From: Protula sp. h YS-2021
Lineage: Eukaryota > Annelida > Polychaeta > Sabellida > Serpulidae
Reading direction: 5' to 3'
Length of the DNA stretch: 64,000 nt
Assembly (NCBI GenBank): GCA_949752745.1
Contig: OX457027.1
Location: 18,804,603-18,868,602, forward strand
Shown: piece after piece, positions 12,786 to 24,804 of the stretch
Layout: each line of letters starts with the position of its first letter
Position numbering within the stretch: the first letter of the stretch is position 1
Program-made: the position numbers and the translations under genes
The notes under the pieces: model-generated
The model's input: the letters and a program-made list of their open reading frames with translations, nothing else
What the model was told of the DNA's origin: nothing
Database searches by the model: none

Positions 12786-15700
12786 AATGACAGCCTTGAT
12801 CTAAAAGTGCGACACTAGCTCTGAATTTATACTATTCTTTGATTGAGATACTTGAATTTTCGCAGATTCGCACATATTTTTTGCAATTGACAATCAGGCC
12901 ACGAGACTACTGACCAGCTTAAAAGAAAAATATAAGGAAATTGAGAAAATAGAAGTTAGGCGGCTGTTTTGGTCTCTTGTGTGATAAACCGTTTATTTTG
13001 TAACATTGTTATGGCGAGAGAACTCGTTGTACAACACACGCTTGTTGTGTATGTTCTTTTTGCTGGTCAGTGGGCCCCATCTCTCTGATCAGATTTTTAT
13101 GTTTTGTAACCCGCAATACATTTTTTTATGCAATTTATTGCTTAAAATTTTTTGTATGCAAATATTAAACTTTGTTTATGCTTCGAGTTTAATGTTTATG
13201 TTCATGAAGCAATGAATGTTTGATGTAAAAATCCCTGAATGAAACTGAAATTCAGTTCGGATGATATCGTGTAAATAGTATCTGTTTGTTTTCACTGTCA
13301 TGCCATGTTCTTCACGATCAACATCTATACAGTCTTTAGCACAGCACATAACTGACCCCTGATAAAAGCGTTTTATTTAAAAAGCCTCAGTAGCACCTTT
13401 TACCTTCAAGAGGCATATTGATTTTGAATTTTTATATGAAGTTTACAGATGTACCAAAAGTGGTTTTTTATAATGCTATTTATCTCCAGCATATTTTGTC
13501 TAAAGTTTGTTTTTAATGATTTTGTAAATAAGCTAGTAAATATACAATTTGCTCAATTAAATTTGTTTTCATGTGATTACTTTCCCTTAGATAATCTCAG
13601 TGATGATCTTATAAAAGTTAGTATCTCTTGCCTGTACGTAAGTATAACAAACAAGAAGGAAGTTCAGGGGTTTTGTCACCAGCAAAGCTCCAGTTTCTCA
13701 GGTACTGCAGGAAAGCATGGTCTGTAGGAAATGTATTTCACACTATAATTTTATAAAAGATAAATCAATTTATGTTTTAGTGAATCGGCAATCAAAATGT
13801 TCAGACTTTCACAAGCTCAAAACTAATATTAAGACAGGACTGCTGAATGTCATTTTTACATTTATAGGCGATTATTGATATCAAAAATTAATTTTGTGAG
13901 CAAAAGTATATATTTTTTGACATCGCAAATTAATATTTATCTGTATTTGTATTTTTGATATCTATAAATATATTTTTGATCTAAGAAATTTCAGTAATAC
14001 TTTAAAAAATAAAAATATTGATATTATAAATATTTATTGACATCAAATACAATCTAGAGATATCTCAAATTGATTTTTAGAGATCAAAAGTTATTGGAAT
14101 TTTTAAAATCTGCAAATGACTTTTTATCTCATTTTTATATCTAACTGATGTCTATTTTTATCTAAAATTCAGAAGCAATTTTTTTTTGTGACTGAAATAA
14201 TGAATGACCCCTGTATGCAGAATCCTTTATTTTCATTTTTCTACTAAACATTAATTAATCGTTTCTTAAGCTCAAAAACTGTGTTATACATCCTTGATAT
14301 TTAACTGACATTTCGTTCAATTTCATTTAATTCTGTGCCTCCCTTAAGGATTTTTAAGCTTGTGAAATTGGTTTTTGATCTCACAAATTAATTTTTTATT
14401 ATCTAAAATACAATTTTTCAAAGCAAAAAAAAAAGAGATCATTGAGATCCATTGATAGCTTCAATTATATTTCGATAAAAAATTAGCATGAAATGTTAAA
14501 AGGCAGTCCATCTAGACTGCTCAGGAAACATTCATATTAAAATTCAAAGTAATCCTGTCTAAATTGTAGAAGAAGAATTATTATGAATAAAACTTAGCTG
14601 GTGTACATATGAAAGATATATACACCATTGCTGCCTTGAAAAAGTTCAGTTAAAGAATGTTTTAACGAGAAAAAATATTTTGAAAATAATACAACATATT
14701 TACAAAAACCGAACGAGAAACCGGTTGTGTAAATTTTAGACCATTGGAAGTTGCTCACATAAATCCATGGAGTACCGGTGGAAACCACCATTCATTCCAG
14801 CTTGCACGACTGTTTAAGGTCATTGTAAAAGGATTTCACTAAAGGTTGAAGGGCTGCAGGTGGATAACACCATCAATGATCACCAACGTTAAACTGAGGT
14901 CACATTTCTTGTATCAATACAAATATACAACATTGTTTTCTTAAACTTGCTAATAAATTCTTTAAAAATGGGTCATGTGTTCATAGAAAATATAATCAAA
15001 TGTCGCGTTTTTAAGAATTCAATATCTGAAATTCCGTGACATAAAAATTAAAAAGGTTTTTTTATTGGTTTAAGCTGTAGTAGCATAAACATAACCCCCT
15101 TCCTCTTCGTATGCACGCACTTTATGGATGATCCCTGAAAGCATATATCTGATTAAGATCTCAGATTTTCTTATGGGAAATCATTTTCAAAAGGACAAAG
15201 TAAAATGTAAAGAAAACTCACATTTATATCATTAACTTAATTTATCATTAGAATCATTCGCTGAGTTAATGTGAAGAATGTGAAGAATTAAATTCTTATT
15301 TGTGCACACAGCTTTGAAATGATCTCACATTTATGATAAATATGACGGTTTTCAGTCTGATTCTGATTCACTTGCAGTTAGAGTTTTTGTTTACATGTGC
15401 AAAGGAGGGCACTCCCTTCTGTTTCCGAAAAGTGCAGTCTCGTGGAACGCAGTAACAGCTTGGCGTAGCTTTTTTCTTGTGACCGGGATATTGTTGCTAA
15501 AACTTACAATCCAAGTTTACATAGACTCGCTGTATTACGTACAGTCAATCTTTAATAACCTCTAACCTGACCTTATGAGCATAATTTTGTATTCTCTTAT
15601 TGTCACATTAAAGCATATGGAAACAAGAATGCCCGAGGACATTGTGTAGAGCTGTAAAAGCACAGACATTCCTAAGGTGAAAGGAGATTTGGCAGGAGGC

Positions 15701-16500
15701 TTCATGGCAACATTGCTGTCAAAAGCATTCGGGCCAGATCTTTGGGACGAACAGCACTGTTTGTGGTTCTCTTGGCCAGTTCTTGCCGAACCGATAACAA
15801 AAATACTACAGCTCCACTGAAAATCAAGTTGTAATAGAAAGAAAAAAAGAAAAAAGAAAGAGTTTTTGTACTTTTCATCCCAAAGTGTTCACCACTTGAC
15901 TATCAGTCTTTCACATCCTCCTACTATCCGTTTCAAACAATTCTGAACATTTTTGGTTTTTTGAATGTTTTATGGTTAAATACAACAAAAATATGGTTAA
16001 AAAAAAAGACAGTAAATTCAAACAATAAATACAAAGTCAAGAGAAAATGTTAGCTATGATTTTCTAAACAAACTTTTTCTTTTTGTTGTAGTTGTTTTTT
16101 TTTTCTTTGGCTTTGTGACTTTCTTTGGGATACTGAAATATTGATTCATGGAACATCTGTCTATGGACCATCTATTATACTAATCTCAGGAGTAAAGTCC
16201 AACTTCAAATTTCCAGTGGGCAATTTTTCAATCAAGAGAGGATTTTACATGTTGAAAAAGATAACATTCGAAAATTTTGTGATGTTACATTGGCATCTCT
16301 TAGATTTTTTTGTACGTATAACATGATGTATGAAGCTGGAAATCTAAAACAAAAAATGAGCAAAAATGGCGGCTAAGAAATGGTCATACTTTGACACGAC
16401 CACATATCTCTCAAAAGTTTAGTCCCATCTGCGCAAAACTTTAACATGAAAGAGTGCCCTACTTTCCCCGAAAAAAAACGAACATAAAAATTATCTTGAA
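12786..16500. other. Convergent intergenic spacer between TRPM and PLCXD
   Basis: The TRPM 3' flank meets the PLCXD 3' flank here. I find no convincing coding exon. Contents are AT-rich sequence, a degenerate repeat block at 13850-14440 and poly-A/T tracts. No clear AATAAA-type signal can be assigned to TRPM with confidence. Confidence 0.6.
13850..14440. repeat. Degenerate 'TTGATATC / CAAATTAATTTT' repeat block
   Basis: Short related phrases (TTTTTGACATCGCAAATTAA, TTTTTGATCTCACAAATTAA, TGATATCAAAAATTAATTTT) recur about ten times in both orientations over 600 bases. It looks like an old simple or inverted AT-rich repeat rather than a gene. Confidence 0.55.
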
Positions 16501-16521
16501 GACATGTAATTAAATTGAGGA

Positions 16522-16682
<161 letters not shown>

Positions 16683-16761
16683 TTGGCATGCAAAGAAACT
16701 CATATAATTCAGAATACTTAGAGCAGAACGGTTTTCTACAAATCATGACAAACATCTGTCA

Positions 16762-19397
16762 CTATGGATTGCCCTTAAATAGAAGTGACTCCTTTGGAAC
16801 ATTCAGATTGATTACAGTGGGAATAAACTTGCTCATTTCAACGTAGTCCAAGATGCAGATGTTGATTCCGCGATCTCCAGGAGTTTTCTTACTGATCCAC
16901 TTGACAACAGGTCCAGCTGCTTTTTTCGCGCATTCTTCTTTCAAGGTGCTATCTAAATTTTTCAATATTAATGGGGCATCGGGTGTTAAAACACCCTGCG
17001 AAACATGGAATTGAGTGTCATCTCGTTCCTCTCCACAATTCTTATCCAGTTCTTCTATCAGTTTGTCAGCTGATGTAACATTCGGCCAAGGAGTCTGGAT
17101 TCTTTTCCCGGGCCACAAAAGATCCTCATAATCTTGTTCGATGTCGTCGTTGTACAGTGCGATCACCTGATGGTCATTCTGCCAGAGACTGCCTAGGGTA
17201 ATATTCTTTGCATCTTTCGACTTTGGGCACAACCTACTGTTAAATTTATCACAAATTAGTTCCTGCAGCTCCTTGTGATTGCTTTTTTTGAAGTCGTAAA
17301 AATGTTGGAAGTGCAAAAATATCACCTCTTTGTTGTGATTTTTCAAAAAACTATTAAACACACGGAAAGCTTCCTTTAGCTTTAAACCATACAAGCCGTG
17401 AACAAAATAAAACTTCTCTGAATCATCCCGACAGGCCAGGCGAAGATCGAAATATCTTATGCCTGACTCAAGCTGCTCTTCGAAGGTCAAGGACTGAGTT
17501 TTGCTCCAGTTCCATATCAGATCTTTCGAAAGTTTTGCTTGTAACAAAGCATTTTGAAAGCAACTCCCCTCCAAGTTTGGGGCCACGTCATCGTTCTTGT
17601 TCAGATAAAAGGCAAAGGAATCATGGGAGCCTGTGAAAATCGCCAAAACAAATATATCATTCATGCTGTACATGTTACAGGCAATTTGTGTATTCAGGCA
17701 ATTCGTGAATTGTCTGAAATTTTCAGGCAATTCATGATTCGCCTGTAGGGGTCGGGAAATTCGTGAATTGTCTGAAATTAGGGACCAGTCAGTTCACGAA
17801 TTGCCCGAAACATGTTTTATAAGAGATGTTGAACATGTTTTGATGTTTCTTCTATTTATTGTTACATTTCATAGGCAGTTATAAAGCATTTGTTGCATGT
17901 ACAAGAATTAAACTTTCATATTTACATCACTCGTACATCAGAAACTCCGTTGACAATTTTTTTTATCATAAATTGCATTCATATACTGGTTATCTGAACT
18001 AAAACATCTCACTTCGCTACCACTAAGTTTCATGATAAAAGAGCATTCCGCTGCTTGTTAATTGCAATTGTAACAAGTAATTAGCATCTACTGGCTATCT
18101 GAATTGCGATTTATCCCAAATTTGGCAGACAATTGGTTGACATTTTAATTTTATTATGATATATTTTATGTATCCACAAGTTTTAATTTCGATCTAGGAT
18201 GCGAATTCCGTCTTGATCCAGTTTTTGTTCATTGTGACAGCGACATCACAACTTGCCGAGATGCATGACCTTAGTCATTGTAATTCTGTGTTTGTTTGTG
18301 CGACTATATATCATTATATTGTGAACATGCACACTAAAGACTCCAGCGGAATGAATAACCGATTTAATACTGATGCCGCTGGGCCATAGCCCGTCTCTGC
18401 GGTATTATTTACTTTCATATAATTTAGTTTTATTGGTAAAAAACGTCATATAGTACAGTGAAGTACAGTAAGTCCCCCGCTAACTATAGTTTATGAAACG
18501 AAGCGAAAGGGATTCTTTACATAACGCCCACCACAGTTTAGGTTTGTTGGTTTATATGTTATTTTTTGAAGTGGTAGAAGTGAAAGGAAATGCAAATAGA
18601 TGCAATAACATTAAAATATTGTGACAAAATCAAATTATTTTTCCACAACTGTAGATAAGAAAATCCTCCAAATAAAGCCCCATTGTGTGATTCTTATCGA
18701 TTCGTTTTCCAAGCTACCGCAAGCCTGCTTAAATGAACCGATGTGAGATGATGGGTGAGTCATTTCGGTGCAGGAGTTGGAACAAAAATTAAACATGAAA
18801 TGTAATTTCTGAAATTTCTAGTCTTCAAACCCGCTGTTCAAGTAGCTATTACTAATTGCGTCGATGGGACTGAAAAAAATACTTATTACGGCACACACGA
18901 TTAATCAACCCATTTTTGCTGCGATAAATGAAAATAAAAAGGATGAACTGGAAGATTTGGGCGTTTTTTGACCAACAAAAATACAAACTGAGTGGGGGAC
19001 TACCTAGGGAACATTCGTGCCAAATTTCAAAACAATTGGACCAGAAATGTAGGAGGAGCAGCATTTTGCAAAATTGTTTACATACACAAGCACACAACGG
19101 AGGACGGATACTCCACATGTAATGGCAATAGCCCTCCAACGAAAGTCGACCGAAATAAGAAAAAAAAAAAAGAAACCAAGACCATCCAAATCATTTGGAT
19201 CAACATATTTTAATTTCAAGATGCTATTAATGTTAGTAAACTATAAGCATATCGCAATTAAATAAATAAGTTCAGATTCGACCTCAAAACATACCTGGAA
19301 TGGCAAGCGAGTTCAGAGGTTTGCTGTGTAACTTAGCCGGAAGATTTGTCATCCATTCATCATATGTTGGTTTTGATGAAGCTCTCGCTGTAGCCAT
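16762..19397 (-). CDS. PI-PLC X domain-containing protein (PLCXD1/2/3 type), complete, two exons
   Basis: Exon 1 is complement 19295-19397 (ATG at 19397, [16 protein letters not shown]) and exon 2 is complement 16762-17630. The splice joins ...LAIP to GSHDSF in phase 1 with GT/AG. The product is 323 residues, close to the usual ~320 of vertebrate PLCXD proteins. The PI-PLC X fold is evident: GSHDS carries the first catalytic His (residue 37), [10 protein letters not shown] is at 91-100, and HGLYG carries the second catalytic His (residue 112). [10 protein letters not shown] and [11 protein letters not shown] are further family-like blocks. There is no PH, EF-hand, Y or C2 domain, as expected for this small class. 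Family members are proposed to cleave phosphoinositides at the membrane; substrate and activity of this protein are inferred. Confidence 0.95.
17690..17812. repeat. AATTCGTGAATTG inverted/direct repeat in PLCXD intron
   Basis: ATTCGTGAATTGTCTGAAAT occurs twice (about 17703 and 17759). Related inverted forms (AGGCAATTCATGATTCGCCTG, CAGTTCACGAATTGCCCG) lie between and after them. The cluster begins about 60 bases upstream of the exon 2 acceptor. It may be a small palindromic element. Confidence 0.55.
19005..19165 (+). mobile_element. 3' end of a dispersed tandem-repeat element (remnant) in PLCXD intron
   Basis: Contains GTGCCAAATTTCAAAACAAT, GGAGGAGCAGCATTTTG, ACGGAGGACGGAT and a tail AATAGCCCTCCAACGAAAGTCG. 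The same order of blocks ends the repeats near 34360-34500, 39650-39790, 41270-41410 and 52180-52330. The rest of the element is missing or unrecognisable. The neighbouring intron sequence (17813-19004) shows nothing else I can name. Confidence 0.55.
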
Positions 19398-19733
19398 TTT
19401 AATTTCACACTTGTAGAATATCTTTATCTATAGAATGATGAAACTTGCCCGTTTTCTGGAGACTTAATGAAATGCTGCTCAGAAAGAATGTACTCGAAGC
19501 TCAGTGAATAGAATGCACGAGTCAATTCTTTTTAAATATGCCAATTTTTTACCACTAAAGCTTAGGATAATGCTTTGTAAATAGCACATAAATATAACCA
19601 TTTGTTACTGAGGGATTTCTACGCAAATATAAACTTGAAGAATAAACTGACGGATCCAAGAGTGCTATGCTCCCGGATATAAGAACGTGTTGCTGGCAAA
19701 AATGACGGATCCCAGATCGTAAGCTCCCGGATA

Positions 19734-20450
19734 TGAAACTAGACCGTTTTCGCTACCGAGTAGACTACCGAGTAGACACTGACCACGACCAAAATGGTCA
19801 AGATCACCATGGTAAATATAACATAACGCCTTTTAGGCTGAAAGGGTAGAAATAACTTCAAAATAGATTTATCTCTACCCGTTTCAAGATAATGGTCAAA
19901 TTCCGGTTTTTCACTGTCACCATGACCGAGGTGCTCAAGGTCACCGAGGTACCTCTTATATAACGTCTTTTAGGCCCAAAGGGTCGAAAATAAGCTCAAA
20001 ATCGCTCTATCTCTAACCGTTTTCGAGATAATGGTCAATTTCCGGTTTTTATAATGACCATGACCGAGGAGGTCAAGGTCACCAAGGTGTCTCTTACATA
20101 TAGTCTTTTAGGTACAATGGGTCGAAAATAAGCTCAAAATAGCTCAATCTCTAACCGTTTTCGAGATAATGGCAAACTTCCCTTTTTTACTTGGACCATG
20201 GCCGAGGAGGTCAAGGTCACCGTGGCACTCTTACATGTGGTCTTTAAGGGCCAAAGGTTCGAAAATAAGCTCAAAATCGCACGATCTCTAACCGTTTTCG
20301 AGATAATGGCCAACTTCCGGTTTTTGACCTGAATCATGAATGAGAGGAGGTCAAGTCACCGAAGTGCCTCTTGCATGTGCTCTTTTAAGCCCAAAGGGTC
20401 GAAGATAAGCTTAAAATTGTTCTATCTCTAACCGTTGTCGAGACACTTTT
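19734..20450 (+). repeat. ~137-bp tandem repeat, family A, copy 1
   Basis: Starts with TGAAACTAGACCGTTTTCGC. About five units follow, each with GACCATGACCGAGG, GGTCAAGGTCACC, CTCTTATATAACGTCTTTTAG, GGTCGAAAATAAGCTCAAAAT and CCGTTTTCGAGATAATGG. The TTTCGAGATA landmark falls at 20021, 20159 and 20296, giving 137-138-bp spacing. The same family with the same left end is at 24805. Confidence 0.85.
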
Positions 20451-20469
20451 TAAAGGGATGGTCGAAGGC

Positions 20470-20660
20470 TCAGTGGGCGTTAATTTTGAATTCCGTGATA
20501 GGTGATCTAACCCATCGCATTCGCTGAGTTAAGGCAATTGGAGCGAACGTCAATCCCTTGCTTTCCTACCCGACCTGAGATCGAACTCGAAACGTTGGGA
20601 TTACCAGACCAGCGCTCTCACCAGCTGAGCAAAAGCTGGGGAACATTCCTCTGTCAGAGC
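20470..20660 (-). mobile_element. tRNA-derived SINE with GAATTCCGTGA tail domain
   Basis: On the minus strand there is an A-box-like GCTCAGCTGGTGAGAGCGC, a B-box-like GAGTTCGATCTC and then a tail. On the plus strand the tail reads GTGGGCGTTAATTTTGAATT followed by CCGTGATAGGTGATCT. This tail is shared with the SINE at 48840-49020, whose tRNA-like head differs. Confidence 0.75.
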
Positions 20661-20699
20661 GGGGAAGAATGAGTAAGAAGGGGGGAAATGAAGGAGGAA

Positions 20700-20795
20700 C
20701 AATGCGATAGAATGTGGTGGTTGAGTAGTAAAATTTTCCATTTTCATGCGAGAGGTCTCCAGTTCGACCCCAAGCTGAGGCGCCAATTATTTAAC
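20700..20795 (+). mobile_element. Second tRNA-like head (SINE fragment)
   Basis: TGGTGGTTGAGTAG resembles an A box and CCAGTTCGACCCC a B box, about 45 bases apart on the plus strand. It directly adjoins the 78-bp repeat array to its right. It could be the head of another SINE whose body is that array. No functional tRNA fold is apparent. Confidence 0.4.
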
Positions 20796-21118
20796 TTAAA
20801 TCTATTTTAGGCGACGATGACAATCACTAGATTACCAAATGCAGTGGATCTGACTGATTTAAACTGAAATCAAAGCTGTACGACGACGAAAATCGATCTA
20901 GTCTCAAACCGCGTAATATGGCGACCATATAACTGACTTTAACTTAAATCGATGCTAGGCGACGACAAAATCGATCTAGTCTCAAACCGGGCGATGTGGT
21001 GACGATATAACTGATTTAAACTTAAATTGATGGTAGGCGACGACGAAAATCGATTTAGTCTCAAACCGCGCGATATGGCGACGATACAACTGATTTAAAC
21101 CTAAATTGATGCTACATA
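20796..21118 (+). repeat. 78-bp tandem repeat, ~4 units
   Basis: Units contain GGCGACGACGAAAATCGATC, TAGTCTCAAACCGCG, ATATGGCGACGATA and AACTGATTTAAACTTAAAT. GTCTCAAACC falls at 20901, 20979 and 21058 (78 and 79 bp apart). CpG-rich compared with surrounding DNA. Confidence 0.85.
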
Positions 21119-21609
21119 AGACCAATCCCAGCGTGCAGGAGCAAGGGAATTTCCCCAAAAAAACTTGGGCTTCAAAAGACGAGATGGCAAAGAGCAAGCT
21201 AAGTAATTAATTTAGCAACGGATCCGACAATAGACCGATAAATACATACACAGATTTACCACAGGCAGGAGAACATGCGCCTACTGTAGGGAGCAAAAAG
21301 GGGAAAAGGGGAAGAAAGGGGAAAGATTTTAGTAGTCTGTAGAGTAGTTTGCAGAGCGTAGGGCTTCATTAATAACTGCACGTAGAGTCAATGTTTCGAA
21401 CCTCATGCACTCATAAAAGTGAAGGCTCTAATTCTTACAGTATATATTTGTTCATTTATAATGCAGTTCTGTTACTTAAGTTTCAATGTTTTTGTATGTT
21501 ATATTTTACGGGGTTTGCACTTCGGACCAGTGCACATGTTTATTTAACTTTCGTTATGCTCTGTTCGCATTTCGGACTAGTGCACATAAATGAAATCGGT
21601 TAAAAACTG

Positions 21610-22290
21610 TGCGGGTAAATGCATTTTGAATTATTTTTGAAATTTTTTCTTTAAAAATTCCCCAAAAATGCAAAAATTGTCCGATCGACTGAAAGAGGAA
21701 AAGCCCTATGCACGACTCCTTAGGGATGCCTCACACCAAAAACAAATGACATCGGATAAAAATGTAGGAGGAAACACATTTCAAAAGTTTTTCATAAAAA
21801 ATCACAAAAATTCAAAAATCACCTGATCGACAAAAAATGCAGAAGCCGTATGCAAGACCCCTTATGGACGCCTCATACCGAAAATAAATAAAATCGGATC
21901 AAAAATTTAGGAGATGCATTTTGAATTATTTTTGAATTTTTTCCTCAAAATTCCTCCAAAAATTGAAAAATTGCCCGATTGACTAAAAAAGCACAAGCCG
22001 TATGCATGACCCCTTTGGGGTGTCTCGTGCCAAAAATAAATCAAATCGGATCAAAAATGTACTAGGAGATACATTTTAAAATTGTTTCTTAAAAAATTCG
22101 ACAAAAATTCAAAAATCACCCGATCGACTAAAAAAGCACAAGCCGTATGCAAAAATCACCCGATCGACTAAAACAACACAAGCCGTATGCATGACCCCTT
22201 AGGGATACCTCATACCAAAAATAAATGACATCGGATCGAAATTGTAGGAGGAGATGAATTTTGAAACAAAAGTTTACTAAATAAACAACT
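21610..22290 (+). repeat. ~145-bp tandem repeat, ~4-5 units
   Basis: Units contain CAAAAATCACCCGATCGACT, AAGCCGTATGCATGACCCCT, TAGGGATGCCTCA, ATAAATGACATCGGAT and GTAGGAGGAGATACATTTT. Unit landmarks fall near 21682, 21824, 21976 and 22119. A partial unit is duplicated at about 22107-22185. This is non-coding pearl-like core sequence. Confidence 0.8.
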
Positions 22291-22507
22291 AGGTAACTAA
22301 CTAACTAACAAACCGACGCCATCCGCAAACCGATAGGAATACCTTACGTGTAAAAACCCAAACGCTGCAATACAACTTCAGCTTGCACACACACTAGTAT
22401 TCACTCTCATTGTAGAGAGCCGGGCGATCAATACGCCTATGCTGATAACAGAGGTCCTTTAACTGCGAAAGCAAAGCGTTTGCCTGCGTTCTAAATGGGT
22501 GTCAGTG

Positions 22508-22805
22508 GCAAAATTTCAATGTCTATTTTCACATATTAAATGTTAATGAATTTCTTAAAAAATTGAGCTGGACCAACTACACATCCTACATTATGTCTCT
22601 GTCAAATTTGGTCGCCCTAGCATTAGCAGTCTCAGAGGAGTTTGCGTGACAAGGCTTTTAAATTTCAATGTCCATTTTTGCATATAAAATGCTAATGAAT
22701 TTCTAAAAAAAATTGAGCTGGACCAACTAGACACGCTATACTATGTCTCTGCCAAATTTGGTCTTCCTAGCCATAGCCACCTCAGAGGAGTTCGCGTGAC
22801 AAGGT
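22508..22805 (+). repeat. ~165-bp direct repeat, two units
   Basis: AAATTTCAATGTC, TTGAGCTGGACCAACTA, TATGTCTCTG and TCAGAGGAGTTYGCGTGACAA occur in the same order twice. Confidence 0.8.
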
Positions 22806-23154
22806 TTTGGCGGAAAAAAAAGAAACATACGGAAACACTTTACCGAATCGTACGAAAGCAATAAACTAGGGGATTGGAAATCCCCAAGTGTAAATATCTT
22901 GCTGACAAAAATATAGCCTTTATATTTCCCGTGTGACCTGTTAACTGTAAGGCTGAATATCGTCAATGCGCTGGTTTGAAAGATCGGCTTTTGTAATGGA
23001 ATGACTAGATATTACAGAACAACGTTCCGGACCCACAGCAGTGCTGTTGAACTTCATGTGTTTAAGGAAAGTCGAGCAAGTTTTCATTTATTTTATGCTT
23101 ACTTATAATTTAAGTTGGAGATAACCTTGAGCGGTTGTCCTCCGTTATTGTTGC

Positions 23155-23171
23155 GGGGGGGGGGGGGGGGG
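23155..23171 (+). repeat. Poly-G tract (17 G)
   Basis: One of several long G or C homopolymers in the window; others include 19 G at 23704-23722, 18 C at 26210-26227 and 14 G at 26571-26584. Each could form a G-quadruplex on one strand. Confidence 0.9.
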
Positions 23172-23970
23172 AGGGGGGTTGTGTTAAACGTCTGTCCGGC
23201 CGTCTCTCCCGTATGTTTCCACGCCGTAACTCTTCACTATAGATTTTTCAAATTTTGTTTGCTGGTAGAAAATATACTGATGCTGTTCAAAGTTGCATTT
23301 TTTCAGTCAAATTTTTGCAAAGATTTCCATGTACAATGCCAAGCTCGCGAACACTTATGTTAGGATTTATGACGAATAATTAGAGATCCTTTAAGGGCAG
23401 AATTATTTTCCTGGAGCGTTGAGTTCGATTGCCAACACCCTAAGCAATATGTCACACTTTCAGAACAGCTTTAAATTGGTATTTGTATGAAATTTCTACC
23501 GAACTTCCTTACGCATTCTTGGGCTATTGCATTGTCATGGCACGAAAGAACACGATAAACAATGGCAAGTCGTCTAGAGCCATTCCTAGACCTCTGTGAT
23601 TCCTAACAGGTGAGCTAAAGCGTATTCCATAAAATTCTGTGGCATCAGTGATTATTCTGGAATGAAAAATTGGTGGTCATTTGTCCCTCCCTCAAAACTT
23701 TAAGGGGGGGGGGGGGGGGGGGTTTGGAGCAGAGGGAGGGGGGTAGGAGTATTTTTTTACTACAGTTCTTGATTAATATGAGGTTTCTAGTTAACTAGTG
23801 AGCAAAATACACATGCGTAAATAAAGGAAACGGCGTTTTCGAAACAATGCAACTCATTTATTATTCTACAAGTAGCAGTTAATATCAAAATAAACTGAAA
23901 AAATGCCGATTTAAACTGCTGTTGCTAAGCAAAACAAATCACGTAAAACGAAGTATAAGGCTTATTAAAA

Positions 23971-24434
23971 ACAAGCAATCGTAGAAGGCGCAGACCCCAA
24001 CCGGACACAATAATCAGTCAAGCGCAAAAAATTTCAAAGTTTCCGGATTTTTTTTTTAATTTTTCGAGAAATCCAAAAATAACGCTTCGTCATACAGCTC
24101 CACTACTTGGTCTTTCTATGTGCAAAAAGGAAATTGAAATCGGTTGAATGGTGTCGGAGATATGGCGCGTACAAACTGCATGTAAGATCAAGCGCAAAAA
24201 ATTCAAAGTTTCCGCATTTTTTTAATGTTTCGAGAAATCCAAAAATAACGCTTCGTCGCACAGCTCCACTACTTAGTCTTTCTGTGCAAAAGAAAACTGA
24301 AATCAGTTGAACGGTGCCAGAGATATAGCGTGTACAAAAATCGGTCAGGACGGACAGACAGACGAACACACAGACGGGAGGACTGACAGAAGTCAATCCT
24401 ATAGACCCCTCCGGGTTCACCCGGTTGGGGTCTA
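23971..24434 (+). mobile_element. Pearl/HINE-like non-autonomous element, copy 2
   Basis: Left end AAGCAATCGTAGAAGGCGCA then GACCCCAACCGG; right end CCGGGTTCACCCGG then TTGGGGTCTA. The terminal AGACCCCAACCGG and CCGGTTGGGGTCT are inverted. A perfect hairpin (24411-24424, stem CCGGG, loop TTCA) lies just inside the right end. Two core units and a GACGGACAGACAGACG microsatellite lie within. It is shorter than copy 1 at 7177-7957, mainly in core-unit number. The right terminus TCTAA fits a Helitron CTRR end; this is suggestive only. Confidence 0.75.
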
Positions 24435-24804
24435 AAGAAGCTTGGACTAGAAAAAAATGAATAGGTACCTTGTATCTGTAGACAAAAACTACCCACTGAA
24501 AAATAGCTGCGGTATTTTTACGCATCTTAGGCTAAGGAAAAGGGTGTGATTAAACAAAACATCTATACAAGCAAATAACTGGTTGACTGAAGTAACAATA
24601 CAGAAAGTGAAAGAGTTTAAATGATATTACTCGGAACTGTTATCGAGTAACTAAAATTACAAATTACACTTTTGTTCATCAGAGGTAACTTTCGTCCTTA
24701 AATGTTAAGTATCCTGTCGGTCGTTTATTTAAGGACACGACACGGTCATCCCATTGTGGGTAGTATTGCATCATTCAAGTTTTCGATGCTTCACTCTAAT
24801 AAAA

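Noticed and set aside
17631..17730. Upstream in-frame extension of the PLCXD second exon as its true start
   Set aside because: The extension is intronic and overlaps a repeat; the spliced exon at 19295-19397 supplies the expected family N-terminus directly before GSHDSF.
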